The notes beneath the pieces were generated by a model. The model saw only the letters and a list, made by a program, of their open reading frames with translations. It did not search any database and was not told the DNA's origin. From assembly GCA_015680685.1 (NCBI GenBank), contig MNCI01008581.1, positions 573,728 through 637,727 on the forward strand: DNA of 64,000 nt, in the 5' to 3' direction. Shown here one piece after another: positions 33,956 to 45,489 of the stretch (its first letter is position 1; the number at the start of each line of letters is the position of its first letter). A program made the position numbers and the translations under genes. This DNA comes from Gnetum montanum. Its lineage: Eukaryota; Streptophyta; Gnetopsida; Gnetales; Gnetaceae.

Positions 33956-36350
33956 ATGTGTCATTCACAAGGAAGTGATAATGCATTATACAGCAAGAAC
34001 ATTCATTAGAGAACTAACGAGATATATGATGAAGAAAATTGGAGTGACCAACCTTATGTAGGGGTTGCATATGTTCATGACCACAAGGATGACACTCAAA
34101 GACTACATTCACCTAAGAAAGAAAACCCTAGAGGATATGAAGTAATTCTTGGACCAGGGGAGGCCTCAAGGCCTAAGACCTCCTCAAAATCTAGAACGGA
34201 TAAATCAAGGGACCCTAGAGAATACTAGAGAAGCCATGGTTATCCTTCTAGTTTCTAATATTCCTCTTCCTCTTCAACGTATAGTTTTAATAAATATGAA
34301 TGTAGGTATAGAGACACAACTCTATTATGAGGTCAGAATAAAAATATAAATTGAGACCACAAGAAAAATCAAAGACATTAAAATGAACATAGACAAAATC
34401 ATCACAATAAAATAAATAGAAATAGAAATTTTCATGACAACATGTCTAATGATGATGAACCCTTGTTGGCCACTTAGAGCTTGATATAGATCACAGAAGT
34501 GGTTAAGATACCCCATAGGCATTGCAAGGAAAGTCACATACCTAGGTTTGACATGAATAATATTCCTAAATTTCTGGGAGGATATGATTTAGATCCATAA
34601 CATCATATACAACCCTTCCATGATTCTTGTGCCTCATACAACATTGAAAGTGGATAGAAAAAGCTTAAGATCTTTCCTAGAACACTAATAAATAGAGTTG
34701 AAGTGTGGTATTGATCATTGAAATCAAATTTAATCCAACAATGGTCCACATTACTAGAACTTTTCAATGGGAAATACAAAACCTATGTGAGGGTGTCCAA
34801 CCTAAGGAGACAGATCCAAGAATGGAGACAAGAACAACATGAACCCTTAGACAAGGCCTTAGATAGATATTATTCTCTACTAAATAGATGCCCAAGCCAT
34901 GGTTTCTCTATGGAAAAGTGGCTCTTCCACATCATAGATGGGCTTTGTAAGGAAACAAGGGAGATCCTTGGGATGTATGCTCTAGGTCAATTATACAAGC
35001 TATGAACTAATCAAATTTGAGAGTTAATCAAGCATGTGGAAAAAGAAGAAGGAGAGATATGAAAATGGGAGAATGTTAAGAAATATCACTGGGAGCCTAC
35101 TCTTCAAAAGAAGAAGGTCAATATCTATGGTAAGTAAAAATAGGTAGTTCTCAATAAGGTGATTCCACAACAAACGTTGTCAATACAAAAGGCTATCGAT
35201 GAACTAGAAGAAAAGTTTGATAGGATGTCAAAGTGGATAAATAAGAAAGTTATAACTTTGGTGGAAATTGTAGAGGAGAAGGTAACACAAAATTAATTAA
35301 GTGATCATAATAAACAAATGAATGAGAACCAAGGAATAGCTAGGAACACTTATCAGTAAACAGGGAACATGGCTGATGAAAGCAAGGCTATAAACTCAAC
35401 CACAGATGAGGATGATAGATGTGACATCTGCATATATGACCACTAGATGGGTCATTTCCTAGTTATGTCACATCTACATGAGTATTGGGCTTTTGCATTA
35501 AATCTTATGTTTGTATAGAAGCACATGCCTAGGAAATTATGTTTTCCACAAGGTAATTATAGGCAATCCTACAACCAATTGTACTATCCTAGGGGGACTT
35601 ATTACCAACCTTAACATTATCCTCAACTATAGTGGAAAAACCCATAGTTGTGGGGGAGGCCATCACCAAACCAACCCTACCCTTACTACTAGCCAAGACC
35701 ATATGGATATTATGTTCAACACCCTATTTTTCCAACTAGTTTTATGTCGTCTACTTCAAATTGCTACTATCACTCTCCCGAGTACCTTCAACCCATGACA
35801 TCTCCTAAAGTAACACCACCTTGCACCTCTTACCCTCCATCCTATCTTGAATATTCTTATACTCCATACCATCAGATGTCACTTCTAGCAACATAGGAAG
35901 GTTTAGCACCACAACATCAACAAATGAATGCCACTTGTGTCATAAATGTGCATAGAAATGTTGATGCTAGTAGATTCCCACTGCAAAATTGGAAATATCT
36001 TTTCTTTAGGACAACTTCTAGGTAGAAGTGCCTCATGAACCTACCATAGCATCCAACCCAACATAATTCCAATCTAGTGCAATGCCTTCCCTTTCAAAAT
36101 TAACATCCTTTGCACCTACACAAGGGCCACCATCCATCATTACTTCAACACCTAATGGAAATAATGAATCTAGAATTGTGGAGAGACCAATAAATCCATG
36201 CATATTGAATCATGATCAAGGGTGCAATCATGGGTTAGACATCTGCAACATTGACACAACTCATACTCTGATCCACCATACATTTAACCTAGTGTGTGAA
36301 CAACAACTTTTCTATGCAACTACCACTAAATCAAGAGACATCCAGTGACT
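33956..36350 (+). pseudogene. Element B gag
   Basis: ATG at 33956 follows a short leader. The capsid-like region reads IPKFLGGYDLDP near 34555-34600 and, in an open block at 34718-35005, STLLELFNGKYKTYV, RRQIQEWRQEQHEPLD, LLNRCPSHGFSMEKW. This is the plant retrotransposon gag pattern. A variant zinc finger (CDICIYDH, MGHFL, MSHLHEYW) is at 35419-35490. A Tyr/Pro-rich tail follows (GTYYQP, PRPYGYYVQHP) to about 35830. Stops at Gln and Trp positions break the frame. Confidence 0.82.
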
Positions 36351-37744
36351 CAAAAATGAAAGGCTAACACTATTTTATACATGCTTGAATCCTACCTAAC
36401 CTCTTATTAATTCTTTTCATGTTCAAATGCTTTGTTTTGGGGAACACCCCATTTTAACATTTAGAATTAATAGTTTTGTCTTTTTGTTTTACAATTTTTT
36501 ATCATTTTCTTACTTTTTCATACAATTTTTCCTATCCTTTTCAACTTTTTCCACACTTTGTTTTTATTTCCTTTAATAGTGATCTCTCTTATGAATAAAA
36601 CAATCATGTAGCCCATTAAGATGAGGTTTTTTCTATGTTGTTAAGTAATGAGGGATTGATTATTTAGATAGTAAGGCCATGTCATCCATCTACACATTCC
36701 ATTAATAAGAGGTTCTTACTCTAGTCATAATGATATTCTTTTTCATCATCAAACTAAAAAAATAAATTCATAATCATTTTGCCTGGATAGAAAAGTGAAG
36801 AACTAAGAGAAATGTGAAGGGTGTGACATCAAGTGGATTTGTGGATTCTCTTTGACTGCTTCTATATGTTCTATCATGTTGCTTAGGTTGTAATCATATC
36901 ATGAAGAATGGAAGTAAGAGTAAAATAAAAAAGCACTGAATAAATTTCTAAGAATCCCACTAGAAAGGCATGTTACACATGTGTGAAGGTTAGTGACTTC
37001 TCAAAATTCAAAAAAAATTGTGCCATGAATAAACTCCTCCCTTGGACAAAACGCCAAGTGATGTTACTCCTTGCAACTATGGTAGTCTTATAGTTGTCAA
37101 AAAAAGTGATGTCATTGAAATGTGGTTTGTACTTGGTTTGAATCTTGGAAAGAAGAACTAATGACTATTTAACCATTAATAACACACAAGGATTCATTAT
37201 GCATATGGTAAGACACCTCATGTCCCAATTCCTATAATCCTTTCTAAGATCCATCTCATCCTGCTATCCATATGATCCTAACTTGTAGTTTTGTGTAACA
37301 TAGAGTTATTTTCTCAAACTAGTGGTTTCAACATGTGTATCTTATTTCACATGTGTTCCATTCAAACCCTTTGGTGCCTACAGACATTTTTAGGTGTGGT
37401 TATATAATGACATTATGGGCTAAAGCATGCTTTGGGGAGGATCCATTTATGTAACTATTGTAACTTGTACTTGTTTGACACAACCACATCATTTTTAACC
37501 TTCCGTGTTCATAAATGATTAAATTTAATGCTTTTCCTTATCATATAATTGATCTATTCCACATCATAGGTCTAATACCCCTATTTCTTGCATCTTCCAA
37601 AGTTTTTAATGTTGGTAACTCCTTCTTCTAACACTTCTAGTGCCTAAATATGATTTCCTACTTACCCCAAAACTATGGACCTAACCTAAAACCTTCCACC
37701 CAATCATAGGGCTTTATTTTCCATGTTTAGTGCCCTCATAATAT
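36351..37744 (+). other. Linker between gag and third ORF
   Basis: T-rich at 36470-36570; shares the block near 36960-36995 (ACTAGAAAGGCATGTTACAC) with the element A linker at 10557-10595. No pol motif on either strand. Confidence 0.6.
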
Positions 37745-37835
37745 GCAGATTTGAGTATCCCAATATTGACTACCCAATATTGGGTTAGACTCAACATTAG
37801 ATACCTAATATTGGGTCAATAAAACCTATATATAT
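37745..37835 (+). promoter_or_regulatory. Internal palindrome cluster with TATA-like box
   Basis: CCAATATTG at 37760, CCCAATATTGGG at about 37775-37786 (a perfect 12-bp palindrome) and CCTAATATTGGG at about 37807, then CCTATATATATG at about 37827. The LTR of the same element also uses CCAATAT-type motifs upstream of its TATA box, so this looks like a second, internal promoter. Confidence 0.45.
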
Positions 37836-38339
37836 GATCCTTTCAGTGCTCCAAAATCCATTCTCATCATTTGCAGCTAGGGAAGTTTTTGAAATTTTCT
37901 CTCGTGACTAGGAGCTCTACACAATAAACTTCCATGTGTAATATTTTGCTCCATATGGCTCTCATTTTCATATCGTCTAAAACTATTTGAACCTAGAGTG
38001 TTCCATTTAGTCAAGGAAGGGTGCTTGCATGGAAAAATTGCATCAAATTTTCAAATTTTGCTATTGCTTGAAAGGTATTACAAGGGTAAGAATGTTAAAA
38101 ACCATAAATGAAATCCATGTTAAAAACTCTTGTAGCTTCAATCATATTAATGCCAAAAAATTTAATTTTTTTACCCAAGGGACCATAACCATTATGATAA
38201 GCCATACATAAGGAAAAAGAAACCAATTGTGAAGGGTCATAAAAGAAGAATAACACTTTTGAGGCATTTTTTGAGAATGCTTCTAACTCTGAAATTATAT
38301 GAGCTAATAACTTAATAGAACTAAGGTCATGACTAAGGT
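37836..38339 (+). other. Possible leader of the third ORF
   Basis: No coding feature recognised; AATAAA at 37924. If 37745-37835 is a promoter, this is its 5' leader. Confidence 0.3.
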
Positions 38340-41045
38340 ATAAACATGTTCACAATAAATGATAGCACCTTAGTAACACCAAATGCTTGAATAATTGCAG
38401 ATGGTCCCAAAAAGAGAAGGACAAGAAGAACCTTCGTAAGGTGTAGCCAAATGCCCAAGAGGTGGTAGAGGCTAACAAGGAGAGCAAGTTGAGCATGAAG
38501 AACATTCTTGAGAATTCCTTGAAGCTATTCAAGTGAAATCCATGTTGACCACAATCATCATGAAAATAAACTTTGGCCCATTTATGGCATTTGGTCCTAA
38601 GGCAATTTGAATGCAACTCCAGGCATCACCATCATGGTACATTCTTTTAGATAGTGGTGAATGATACCTCGATGAGATTTACCAATTTTGGCACAACAAG
38701 GAAGAAGGCACCACTGTTAGCATTGGTGGAGTCACTATTTCGTTTTTTAGTCAAAGTAATCACAGAGGAGCTAAATCTACCAAATGTGGGGGTCAAGCTA
38801 GTGCATCTGTCCACAAGGTTTGATCTTGAAACTAGAAAGTTGTGGCTAAAGTAGGCATAAAAAAAAGATAATAAGACATAATGAGTTGACTTTGGAAGAA
38901 AGGACCTATTTTAATATAGGCACATATCATCTCTTCCCAACAAAAGTGCTGAATAGAATCTCAACATATGCAGTAAAGGGGAGTGCAACATAAATGGGAA
39001 AATACCTTGTCAGTCTTCCTTAATTATAATGCATGGAAATCCAAAGGAAATTCGAAGAAAAGAATGTGTGGAAACCAACACTTTTGATCCATTTCCTAAT
39101 CAAGAATTTGTGTAAGTGCACTAGAATCTTGGGATACACAATTGACGTTCCCAGGTAGGCTTAGAATGCTTCTTTTAATGAATTACTTAAACCTACATCA
39201 CCAAGGAAGGACCTTGATGAAGAACAAGAAATAGAAAAGGAGCTAGAACTAGAAAAAGAAATATACCAAGAGCTTGAGTAGTAGCTTGAGCCACAAGTTC
39301 CACCACCACCACCACAATACTAGCTTACGAAGAGCCATTTGCAAAGAATTGCTGAAACTCTTGGTTGGGGAAGTAGGGATGCGTCAAACCTCTTCCAAGT
39401 CATTAATAATGCCATGTAGCCCACCATTTCTACTGATCCAACAAGGGGACAAATTTTTTTATAATTAAGAGGAGAATCCCAATGGTCATGACAAATCTTT
39501 GGTAAATCTACATTCTTTCAAGTGATGCTCAAAATAAGAGAAGGTGCCATAGTAGTGGTCATGCAAGATCAAGATGTGGTAGGCATAGTAGAGGTAAGAA
39601 TAGATCACATCAAAGAATCTTTTAATATACCTATTGTGCCCCTAGTACTTGACTAGAACTAGAGATGCAAAAATGCTTGCTAGGACTTCAATGACTCCTA
39701 TGACCCATGAGGATGTGCTTGATAGATTTTTGTAGATGGGACAAGTAATGACAAACCTTTTTGACATTCTTGTTGATGTCATTGTAATGCAATTAGACCT
39801 CATTGCCATAAAAGGGAAGCTAGTCATGGCTGAGCCTAGGGTAGAACATGCAGAAGTAGAAGTGCATTGATTGCAATAAGAGTTGGCTACCCTAAGAGCT
39901 AAAAGATGGGATCCTACCTAGTTTGTAGCACCTGACCAACTAAACCAGTTTTGAACAAAGTAGTTGAACCAATTGATTAAACAAAACAAAGCTACTAAGA
40001 AAGAGAAGGAGAACATGATTTGGACTGTCTTAGCTATTGAAGCTTAGGCATATGCCCATAAGAAGGCATTGACCACCACATAAGAAGAAAATAAATCGCT
40101 TACTGTAGATAATGCAAGGTTGACCACTATAGAAAAATAGAAGAACATCTTGAAGGAAAGTATCCACCAATTGAATGAACAACTAGTGAGGATTAACCAA
40201 GACATCAGTAGATTAGCCAGAGAGAATCAAACCCTCTCAATGGAGGAGGTCCATGTAATTCATCAAAATTCTACAATTGAGATAAGCACATGATAAAATG
40301 AGGCCAAGAAGCATGAAAAGCTAAAGGAGCACTTCTGGGACTAGGCTGACATGTATAAGTAGATTAATGAAAAGGAAATCTAGATGGAAAAAGCCCACAT
40401 TGGATCCATGTCAATGCAAAATCCTGATCAGCAGTCCATCCTAGGTAGTTATGCATTGGTCAACCAAGCGAAAGTAAAGAATAAAGACCTATAGATTGAA
40501 TACTTAAAGGAATACATGGCATTGGCTAACCTTCGATATGCCAACCTTGTCATGTTAATAGTATGTTGGCCTAGAAATGAATTGGAGCAACAACTAGCAT
40601 CCACCTATGCATTATATGAAAAAGAGTTTGTGGATAGGAAAAAAGCTCTACAAAAATTTTACATAGCAAACTTAGAATTAGAGGTGATTAAGGCCCACTA
40701 CCATGGATAGAAAGATGTAGCCTCAAACTTGGCTAGGAGATTAATAGATTGTCATAAATTGAAAGATAAGGCCAAGGCCTTTGAGAAAGAACTACAGTAG
40801 TTTGTAGCCTGGTATGGAAAATCAAACCAAATGTTTCCCTAGCTATCATGCCCATGGGATATACTAGCTTCAACACACATTGGTTTAGCGACTTGGATAG
40901 TACATGACGTAAGAATAGAGGAAGAAAAGTTGCAATCACTCTTAAATCGCTACAAATTTTAAAAGCCTAGTGACAAAGGGAAGCAACCGATGGAAGAGCC
41001 ACCCCTCCAAGAACTACATGAGCTTTCCCAATTTTGTGTCTTGTA
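38340..41045 (+). pseudogene. Third ORF of element B: plant-transposon-like domain plus coiled coil
   Basis: Best copy of the family. Ignoring stops, one frame from about 38870 to 39640 carries LTLEERTYFNIGTYH, a domain GKYLVSLPQL...TLLIHFLIKNLCK shared with element A, an acidic run, PPPPPQY and GWGSRDASNLFQVINN. From about 39990 to 40990 another frame gives a long Glu/Lys/Gln-rich coiled coil (LTVDNARLTTIEK, RENQTLSMEEVHV), the motif LSCPWDILASTHIGLATW near 40840-40893 and EEPPLQELHELSQF at the end. Nearly all stops are at Gln. It sits where Athila elements carry an env-like ORF, but no transmembrane segment is evident. Function unknown. Confidence 0.65.
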
Positions 41046-41195
41046 ATTTTGTGTTCAAAATTTTGGAAAACACCACTATAGCATTTAAGAGTCAATTTGT
41101 GCACTTAGTTAAGTCAGTCAATAATTCCACACCTTCCTAATCTTTTGTAAATAACTTGTTCCTCATTTTTTTTAACTTGAGGATGAGTTTTCATT

Positions 41196-41209
41196 GAGTT
41201 GTGGGGCTA
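41196..41209 (+). promoter_or_regulatory. Element B polypurine tract
   Basis: GAGTTGTGGGGCTA directly before the 3' LTR; the preceding 20 bp match the sequence before the element A 3' LTR. Confidence 0.65.
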
Positions 41210-41832
41210 TGATGAGTCATGTTTTGTAGGGACATGATATCACATATCCGATATTGAGGCTACGATGTCGAGTATTTGATATCGAGGCACAACCTTCAAT
41301 GTCAAGCATCTAATATAACAACTCTAGTGCTAGACTATAAATACCACCCTAGGATGCATGGTTGGAATATAGTTTGTTGATATATTTTAGATATATTTTT
41401 CATAGATTTTTAATTTTAAGTTTTTTTGTTCCCAAATGCTTGCCCATAGTGTGATGTTAAGTGATTATATAGCATCCTTATTCAAATGTGACATACTTGG
41501 ACATGTTAGATGATTGGCAATAAAGATTGAGATTACTTTCATCATTGTAGCATCCACTTTGATTTATTATTGCTTTAAATTATCTACTATTTCCTTAGTT
41601 AATATTTTCATTTATTGCTCTTTATTATTCCTATCATTAGGTGGAATAAGTATGACTAATTACAAGTGCTTAAGTGTATCACTTGGTAACCTAGTAATGT
41701 ATCATTTAGTAATCCTAGCGACATACACTTGGTAATACTAGCAGTAGTTAACTAAAGTCCAAGGCATGTATGAATAATTAGGAAAGAATACTCATCACCC
41801 GTAGGCTAATTTAGATTTTAATTTTTACTATA
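41210..41832 (+). repeat. Element B 3' LTR, truncated
   Basis: Starts TGATGAGTCATG like the 5' LTR. GATATC, CCGATATTG and GATATCGAGG cluster at 41230-41320, TATAAATA at 41336-41343, AATAAA at 41519-41524. Similarity to the 5' LTR stops near 41832, about 265 bp before the expected end, where other sequence begins. Confidence 0.85.
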
Positions 41833-43093
41833 TGCCACACTATTGCTCCCACCCCATCCCACCAAGTGGTACAACCACATGTCACTGCATCGTTGGCATC
41901 CACTGTTGTTCTTGCCACCAAGCCACTATTGGGATGTTGGCTAGTAGTGTGGCCTTACATGTTGATGCATGGTAGGGGCAGAGGTATAGCTCTGTGCCTA
42001 CCATCATTGCCACATCACCACTCCCCATGCCTGTCATTTGGGCCATAGCCATTACCTTTTGCTACTATGCCTTTGTAGATCAAGCATGGATCCCTATTCC
42101 TACCATCACCCTCCATCTTTTGCTATCACCAACTCCATATTTAGCATGCTAGTGTTGCGTACAACTATTGTGGCCACATGATAGGGGTATGCATTAGCCC
42201 TACAAAAGGTTATATAGGCCCTGTAAGGCCTGCACAAGTCTACTTAGGTTGTGCAACCCTACATAGGATCACACTAGCCCTTAGGGACATGTCCTATGAT
42301 GCCCTCTCATGGACCATCTATGCTTAATGCCTTTGCCAATTTTGGTCACTTGTCTACCTTTGCATCATCCCACTATGTCTTGCTCTATTCTTGCAATAGC
42401 CACTACTCTTCACTACCCTCATGTGCACAGCCCTTGCCATTATTATTATCATTAACCTTCTTCATCCACACTATGTCCTCACTCATCCACATTGGTTAGT
42501 GTGGATGACATCATTTCACATTGTTTCTTCCCTCCCCCACACTAGTTAGCATGGATGAAACTCATCAACGCTACTTCTCCTCTCTTCCACATTGGTTATC
42601 ATGGATCTAGTGTGGATGAGACTGACCACACTGCTCCACCTGTGATACCATCACCACACTACATGTGTACTAACGAAACCCCTACATGCACTATGCAGGC
42701 CCTACAACAAGCCACATCTTGATACCCACTCGTAAGCACACACAACACTACTCGCCTCTATGTAGTGGCCCCAACCCTTAGGGCTAGTGGCCATTATGGC
42801 TAGCCATGACATTATCCATCAATTTCACAAGTGGAGCATGGCCAAACACCACTATAGAAACCCTACTATTGTGTCGGATACCATCATTTGTTATCCTCCC
42901 CCTCACCTACGACTGTGCACTACTCTATACATGCGCTGCCTCACGTAGGCTTTCTAGCCATGACACACCTCACAATGTGCACTTGTAGCCCTCATGATCC
43001 AAAACCATTAAAAGTCTTAAAACTGCATCTTACAAACATCAAGTTATTCACCTAATCCCTTCACATGCATCATGTGTTCGTTGCCATCCCATG
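41833..43093 (-). repeat. LTR-like fragment facing left, with palindrome clusters
   Basis: On the minus strand, a TATA box (CCTATATAACC, plus 42208-42218) is preceded by GGCCTTACAGGGCC and GGTTGCACAACC at 42215-42270 and, further upstream, by repeated ATCCACA...TGTGGAT inverted repeats at 42484-42630. This repeats the layout of the plus-strand LTRs. No coding region. The ends of the element were not found. Confidence 0.4.
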
Positions 43094-44230
43094 TGTTGGC
43101 GATCGTTTGGGATGCGACCGCCAATGAGTTTCCTCGAATAGGATTTAGGTGCTTGCTGGTCTCTGGAAACACCAAGGCCCAAATACCTCCAAATAGACTC
43201 AGTAGTTAATGAGTATGTATGTGTGCTGTTGTGAAAAATGAAAAGATTGGGTTATGTGTAAAACTATAAATGACTTATCTTAAAGAGATTCAGCCATCTT
43301 TGCAAAGTACTGTGATTTGTTGAGAGTTCCTATTTTGTTCGACTGTCTAGTCTATGAGGTCCTTATAATACCTACTTGTAACAAATAACATTTTTGCAAA
43401 AACATTTGAGCACAACTCTGTGAATCTACTTCTAATTTTTCCCAGAGAAAGAGATAGTTCCACAAGAAAACTAGAAATAGAGCGATATTCAATGGAAATA
43501 GAAAGAAGAGAAAAAGAAAGTAGATTTGCGTAAAGATCTCAAATGTTTAAACAAGGTAAAATGATAGGAGTAAACACTTCACAATAAAGCTATCCCAAAA
43601 TCAATAACTACGAATTGTTCAAACTTCCAAGGCTCAAATAAGCAATTTCTTCAAGACAATCCTACTATGCTATCCAAAAAATTGTTGTGTAAACTATCAC
43701 ATACCAGACTCTATTTTGGCTAGATAATGGATGTCAACAATTGCATTCAATAGAACCTTCAAAATACTTGACAATTTATGATTGANTTGGAAAAATTTTA
43801 ATAGAAATTTTCTATCATGCAACAAGAACAATAAGAGCAATCTAAAAATCCCAAAATTACTTGCCAAGCATGATACTATCTAAATCACTAGCTAAACAAT
43901 TTAAACAAAATAAAGAAAATAAACATAACTCACAGGACTATGACAAAGAGGCTGAAATGTTGTCTTTAACAAGTCATCTTATAAGCAATCTTTCATAATG
44001 TCTTCTTTACAAATGCTCTTATTTTCCCCCCACCTTACCACCAAGATCCTTCAAACCTTTTTATAGGGTCTCATAGGTAGTTAGATATTATAAAATATCT
44101 TAGGTAACTTCTTTCCCAAGTAAGGAAGTTATAACTTGCCCAACAAGTTAGGAGATATTACTTTCCCAACAAGTTAGGAAGGAAGTTATAACTTATACAT
44201 GAAGTTAGGAGAAAATCGTGCTAACATTGG
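43094..44230 (-). repeat. LTR fragment facing left (TGTTGG family)
   Basis: On the minus strand the end at 43094 reads GATCGCCAACA, and 43094-43484 is an inverted copy of 18758-19162. A minus-strand TATA box (CCTATAAAAAGG) lies at 44057-44067. Upstream of it are two perfect 12-bp palindromes, AAGTTATAACTT, at 44126-44137 and 44183-44194, and two copies of CCCAACAAGTTAGGA. The 5' border is not defined. A single N is at 43786. Confidence 0.6.
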
Positions 44231-44469
44231 CATATGTCCTTTTGGTAATTTAAAATTAGCTACAATTATCATGGAATTTTACTTGTAACTATAATCTTCC
44301 ATAGGAATAAAAGGGATACTAACCAAATGTCCCCTTTATATAGGACGTTATACAAATATCCCAAAAATTTTCTTTTCTCTTTTTCAATGCAATATTTTCA
44401 AAGTATATATTTAACACTATGCATGTCTTAATTAATTAATTTTAATTTAATTTTTTTTGTGTTATAGTT
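44231..44469. other. AT-rich sequence
   Basis: May be U3 of the leftward LTR; nothing else seen. Confidence 0.3.
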
Positions 44470-44660
44470 TTGGATAATGGTTAAGGAAACCTTTCTTAAA
44501 ATAGTCGTATTCATAATCTGCAACAATTGCCACTGTGAAACCCTGCTCACTGCATTCTTTCCCATTATTTTCTACCAAGAAAGTTTTTAACAGAAATGAT
44601 GGATTTGTATTCTGACTTTCACAAAGTGGAAGTTGGCGCACTAGGGCATCATTGATGTAG
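44470..44660 (-). CDS. Unrecognised coding-like stretch, possible terminal exon
   Basis: On the minus strand about 67 codons are open, from just after a possible splice acceptor (GATGACAG) to a TAA at about 44463. It includes YINDALVRQLPLCES, FLVENNGKECSEQGF and DYEYDYFKKGFLNHYP. Composition and codon use look like a plant exon, and stops are absent where neighbours have many. No domain recognised. Confidence 0.3.
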
Positions 44661-44989
44661 AGCTTACAGTGGTTCTGTCATCCATTTCTCTATCCCTCTT
44701 TTCTTGAATTTCTTGAATTATTTTAAATAGCGTAGATAATAGCAAAATAATCGATTGCAGCTACATCTAACATCTGGAACAATGTCGTCTCTATTTTCGC
44801 TAACGGCACCATCGAAACAGGAGGTGTCAGTAGTGGCGTCAACTCTGGCTTGATCTAGCCGAAGGATGTCACGTGTTGATGCTACTCTCATCTTCTTGAC
44901 ATGGTAGGAGTGGGATATCTAGAACATTCTGCGTAGTGCTCCATCATGGAGATCATTACGGAAGAATTAGAAGAATGTGCGAAATTGAT

Positions 44990-45340
44990 TAACCTTCTCT
45001 AGAAGCATTGCTACTCTCTTGAATTTTTCCACCTACCTTTGCTAGACTCTTGCTTGGCTTTATCTAGGCATTCAAGAAATTTTGAATGCAACTTGCTAAT
45101 TTCAAAATTTTTTCTTCTAAATTAGTGTTATCCTTGTTAATCCTACTTTCCTTTAATCACTTTTTAGTTTTTCTTAGCAAATTCTGAAAGAAATTCTTTT
45201 CTTCCTATGAAGTGACTATCTTAGCCTGCAGTAATTTATCCAGTTGGTTTTTTAACAAAACCTTCTCTTTCCATAAAATATCTTCCAGTTTTTATTCTTT
45301 TGCTTCCTTAATCATCTCTATAATTTGAAAATCCATAAGA
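44990..45340 (-). pseudogene. Decayed coiled-coil coding stretch
   Basis: The minus strand reads a heptad-like, Lys/Glu/Leu-rich sequence (DILWKEKVLLKNQLDKLLQ, NTNLEEKILKLA) with stops at Gln positions. It could be part of a gag C-terminus or a host coiled-coil protein; I cannot tell. Confidence 0.3.
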
Positions 45341-45489
45341 CCACCATACTAAGTAGTGACTCAGGGGGTTTCTTTCTTGCATATGCACTACCTGCAAAGT
45401 GGGATTTCCACAGAGATTACGTGCGTAGAATCCGAGCGACCCTGTAGAAATTGTTGGTTCCTTACCATTTTATGGCAGGTAGGGTCACA

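Larger units (their letters stand above)
32941..41832 (+). mobile_element. Ty3/gypsy element B: LTRs, gag and third ORF, no pol
   Basis: 5' LTR (32941-33828), tRNA-Asp-type primer site (33830-33847), gag (33956-36350), linker with palindrome cluster (36351-38340), third ORF (38340-41045), polypurine tract (41196-41209), truncated 3' LTR (41210-41832). The linker joins gag directly, whereas in element A the same linker follows integrase. No protease, RT, RNase H or integrase motif lies between 36350 and 38340. B is thus a pol-less form that would depend on enzymes from a relative. The LTRs differ by about 15% over ~145 bp by eye. Confidence 0.85.

Noticed and set aside
41866-42988. Several 60-73-codon open frames
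   Set aside because: No similarity to each other or to known domains; they overlap promoter-like palindromes and look like chance frames in moderately GC-rich DNA.
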